7,677 nucleotides of DNA from CAYWVO01 sp964461835. GTDB lineage: Bacteria > Zixibacteria > MSB-5A5 > WJJR01 > JAJRUJ01. The DNA lies in the NCBI GenBank assembly GCA_964461835.1, contig CAYWVO010000078.1, forward strand, positions 1-7,677, written 5' to 3'. The number at the start of each line of letters is the position of its first letter. Within the stretch, counting starts at the first letter, position 1. The position numbers and the translations under genes were made by a program. This document shows positions 5,608 through 7,677 of the stretch, piece by piece. Below the pieces are notes generated by a model. It saw nothing but the letters and a program-made list of their open reading frames with translations, was not told the origin of the DNA and did not search any database.

Positions 5608-7608
5608 ATGTCGATCCCAGTATCGATAAGAAGGCAATTACCCGTCATGATCTTCGGCTTGTGGCTGGTGGTCATTGCGATCGGAACAGTCCACCCGGGG
5701 TGGCGCCTCTGGGGTTTCCATTTTCCGGCGTACTTTTCGTCCTGGGTGCTTTTCGTAATTATCGTCCTGGGGGCAGCGATTGCTTGCGTGCCTCAGTCAT
5801 TATTTGAGCGGTTCTCTCAGTCATTGCGTCGTTTTGCGGCCAGCGGGTGGTTCTGGCCGGTGGTATATGCTGTTCTCGTTGGGTGCTTTTATTTGTTTCG
5901 GGCAAGACACGCTTTCCTGGGTGATGGGTTCATTCGGGGGCAGGAGACCATTGGCGGGGCGATCAGGGTAACTGAACCGCTGGTTGGCTACTTGTCTTCG
6001 GGTATCTATCGTCTCGCGGCATCCATTCACCCGGTATCGGGTCAGGAAGCGATTGGGGTGCTCTCGATACTTGCCGGTGCCCTTTTTCTCATCGCTCTGT
6101 ACTGGTTGGCCCGGAGGATTTGGGATGATACGGCACGCCAAATCCGGGTGTTACTCATCATCCTTTCCAGCGCCGGTACCTGCCTCTTTTTCGGCTATAT
6201 CGAATCCTATGCCCTGCCGTATCTGGGGTGCCTGGGATTTGTTGTTTCCGCACTGGGCTTCCTTCGCGGCCGGGTTTCCTTTGTCGTGTGTGCGTTGTTT
6301 TTCGTGGTGGCTATAGCCTCGCACGTGACGACCGCGTTGTATTTCCCCCTCCTGGTCTATCTGGCCTTGGTAAAGCCTGCGCACCGAGCGTGGCGGGTGA
6401 TTGCAGTGGGGGTGATCGTCTTGGCGGTCCCGGTCTGGTCGTGGTTCATTGCGGCCGGTGATTTCTACCGATCTGAGTTGACTGCGGGCTCCAAACTGAT
6501 CGCCCTGCTGCCGGATTCTTCTTACTGGCTGTTTTCGCCGGACCATTTGATAGACTTACTTAATCTAGTTGTGCTGGTCTGTCCGGGCGTGCTATTCGCT
6601 CTGTCCATATCGCGAGCGAGCCGCACGCACATACCGGAAATACCCCGACTGTTTTGGCCACTGGCCATCATCCCACCGCTGGCCATACCCCTGCTCCTTG
6701 ATCCTAAATTGGGGATGGCTCGGGATTGGGACTTGTTCACCATTGGACTTATTCCGGTAATAGTCTGGTTGGCGACTGTTTTTGCCGAAAACAACCTGCA
6801 ACAAACTGCCCGTACTTTTTGGCTGGCGATCTTTACAGCGGGGAGCACGACTGTTTTGTTTGTGGCGGTGAATGCATCAACCGATGCCTCGGTCGCAAGG
6901 TTCAAACATTTGCTGGAGCTGGACCAAAGCCGCAGCGGCTATGGTTATGATGTATTGGCGCGGCATTATCTCGATGAAGGCGATCCGCGCAGCGTCATTG
7001 AGCACCTGGAGAAAGCCTTGCAAGCGACGGAAAACAGCCGTTTTTGGGTGGGAATCTCAGAAGCGTATTCGCATTTGGGTATGCTCGACAGCGCCCTGTA
7101 TGCCGGTCGTGTGGCGTATCGGCTTGACAGCACGTATATTTCCGCAGCAGTAATGCTCGCCACTGTCTTTGAACAATTGAGCATGCCTGATTCTGCCGGT
7201 GTGTACTACGCCCGCATTGTACCACAGGATCCCCAAAATGCTGAACTTCGCTATCGCTATGCTCGCAGTTTGTTTCGGTCGTCAGAGTATGGGGCAGCCG
7301 AAGGCGAGATCAATGTTACCCGGTCGCTGGCGCCAACCAACTCGCAATACATGGCGTTACATGGGGCGATACTCATTGAGCTGGGCCGATTGGCCGAAGC
7401 CCGGCAAATCCTCATGCGCGGCATTAAGTTAACTCCCGGGTACTTGCCGCTCCACCTCAATATGATCCGGCTGTATCATCGCGATGGGCAACTGGAAACT
7501 GCGATTGCCATCGCCGACGACCTGCTGAAATCTCCCCGGCTGAGCGCGGATCAGCGGCGGCAATTGCAGCAAATAAAGAATTCCCTTCTCAAAGAATCAC
7601 ATCAATAA
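5608..7608 (+). CDS. Polytopic membrane protein with C-terminal TPR domain, possibly GT-C-like
   Basis: The 666-residue product has a membrane part with about 11-13 hydrophobic segments between residues 11 and 421 and a tetratricopeptide-like helical part from about 444 to 650 (ARHYLDEGD, ISEAYSHLGMLDSALYAGR, ELGRLAEARQILMRGIKLTP). The early loop FLGDGFIRG (103-110) and the loop DPKLGMARDWDLF (365-377), each with conserved-looking acidic residues, recall GT-C glycosyltransferase-like proteins that end in TPRs. I do not recognise a named family, and catalysis is not shown. TPRs usually bind partner proteins, so the protein may glycosylate or organise partners at the membrane; which side the TPRs face is unclear. 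Shine-Dalgarno GAAGG is four bases before the ATG. The preceding palindrome may give separate regulation. The stop is followed by 69 bases without a visible gene or terminator. Confidence 0.75.
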   Translation: MSIPVSIRRQLPVMIFGLWLVVIAIGTVHPGWRLWGFHFPAYFSSWVLFVIIVLGAAIACVPQSLFERFSQSLRRFAASGWFWPVVYAVLVGCFYLFRARHAFLGDGFIRGQETIGGAIRVTEPLVGYLSSGIYRLAASIHPVSGQEAIGVLSILAGALFLIALYWLARRIWDDTARQIRVLLIILSSAGTCLFFGYIESYALPYLGCLGFVVSALGFLRGRVSFVVCALFFVVAIASHVTTALYFPLLVYLALVKPAHRAWRVIAVGVIVLAVPVWSWFIAAGDFYRSELTAGSKLIALLPDSSYWLFSPDHLIDLLNLVVLVCPGVLFALSISRASRTHIPEIPRLFWPLAIIPPLAIPLLLDPKLGMARDWDLFTIGLIPVIVWLATVFAENNLQQTARTFWLAIFTAGSTTVLFVAVNASTDASVARFKHLLELDQSRSGYGYDVLARHYLDEGDPRSVIEHLEKALQATENSRFWVGISEAYSHLGMLDSALYAGRVAYRLDSTYISAAVMLATVFEQLSMPDSAGVYYARIVPQDPQNAELRYRYARSLFRSSEYGAAEGEINVTRSLAPTNSQYMALHGAILIELGRLAEARQILMRGIKLTPGYLPLHLNMIRLYHRDGQLETAIAIADDLLKSPRLSADQRRQLQQIKNSLLKESHQ

Positions 7609-7677
7609 TTCAGGTACCCTCAGACAAAACCGATAGCCAACGTGGATGGCCCGCGCTGAAAAGTCGATAGTACTAGC
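7609..7677. other. Short 3' flank without visible features
   Basis: No open frame with a start signal, hairpin with T-run or repeat copy was seen in the last 69 bases. Confidence 0.5.

Noticed and set aside
5604..5609. TATAAT as a -10 promoter box
   Set aside because: It overlaps the ATG at 5608, so a transcript from it would lack the ribosome binding site.
1..7677. CRISPR array, tRNA or rRNA gene
   Set aside because: No regularly spaced short repeats and no recognisable RNA gene sequence were seen by eye on either strand.

Overview
The window is a bacterial chromosome segment of mixed but moderately high GC. Four + strand genes connected with the cell surface or envelope follow the 5' part of an insertion sequence that runs off the left edge. 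No rRNA or tRNA gene and no taxon-specific marker was seen. The gene types (PMT-like GT-C enzymes, a GT-C-like/TPR fusion with an RDWDL loop, a secreted NodB-type protein with an N-terminal beta-sandwich) and a GC-rich hairpin repeat between genes would suit an uncultured FCB-type or similar candidate-phylum bacterium. That placement is an impression, not a result.

Layout. 1-936 (-): IS481-family DDE transposase, 312 visible codons from a GTG start, with the C-terminus beyond position 1. Its ribosome binding site lies in the loop, and its start codon in the stem, of a perfect 9-bp hairpin (930-960). 970-1014: two iterated 20-bp motifs typical of IS481 ends. 1020-1110 and 3079-3168: two direct copies of a roughly 90-bp structured repeat with two tight hairpins, plus a decayed third copy at about 1132-1176. 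The two good copies bracket exactly one gene, the PMT/GT39-like membrane glycosyltransferase at 1367-2959. 3331-4674: exported polysaccharide-deacetylase-like protein in which His replaces the catalytic Asp of the family's first motif. 4710-5489: classical short-chain dehydrogenase/reductase. 5608-7608: polytopic membrane protein with a C-terminal TPR domain.

How they may work together. The membrane glycosyltransferase would move a sugar from a lipid carrier to an acceptor on the outer face of the inner membrane. The NodB-like protein would act on, or bind, an exported glycan. The TPR-tailed protein resembles a second GT-C-type enzyme or an assembly factor. The reductase could serve lipid or sugar precursor metabolism. 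The deacetylase and reductase genes are 35 bp apart and probably co-transcribed. The last gene is 118 bp further on, behind a perfect 12-bp palindrome and a 7-bp direct repeat, so it may have its own control. The glycan-assembly reading is inference from family membership and proximity.

The points most worth following up are the ribosome-binding-site hairpin of the transposase, the structured repeat that flanks the glycosyltransferase gene and abuts the IS end, and the altered active-site motif of the deacetylase. I did not find a clearly new defence or mobile system.
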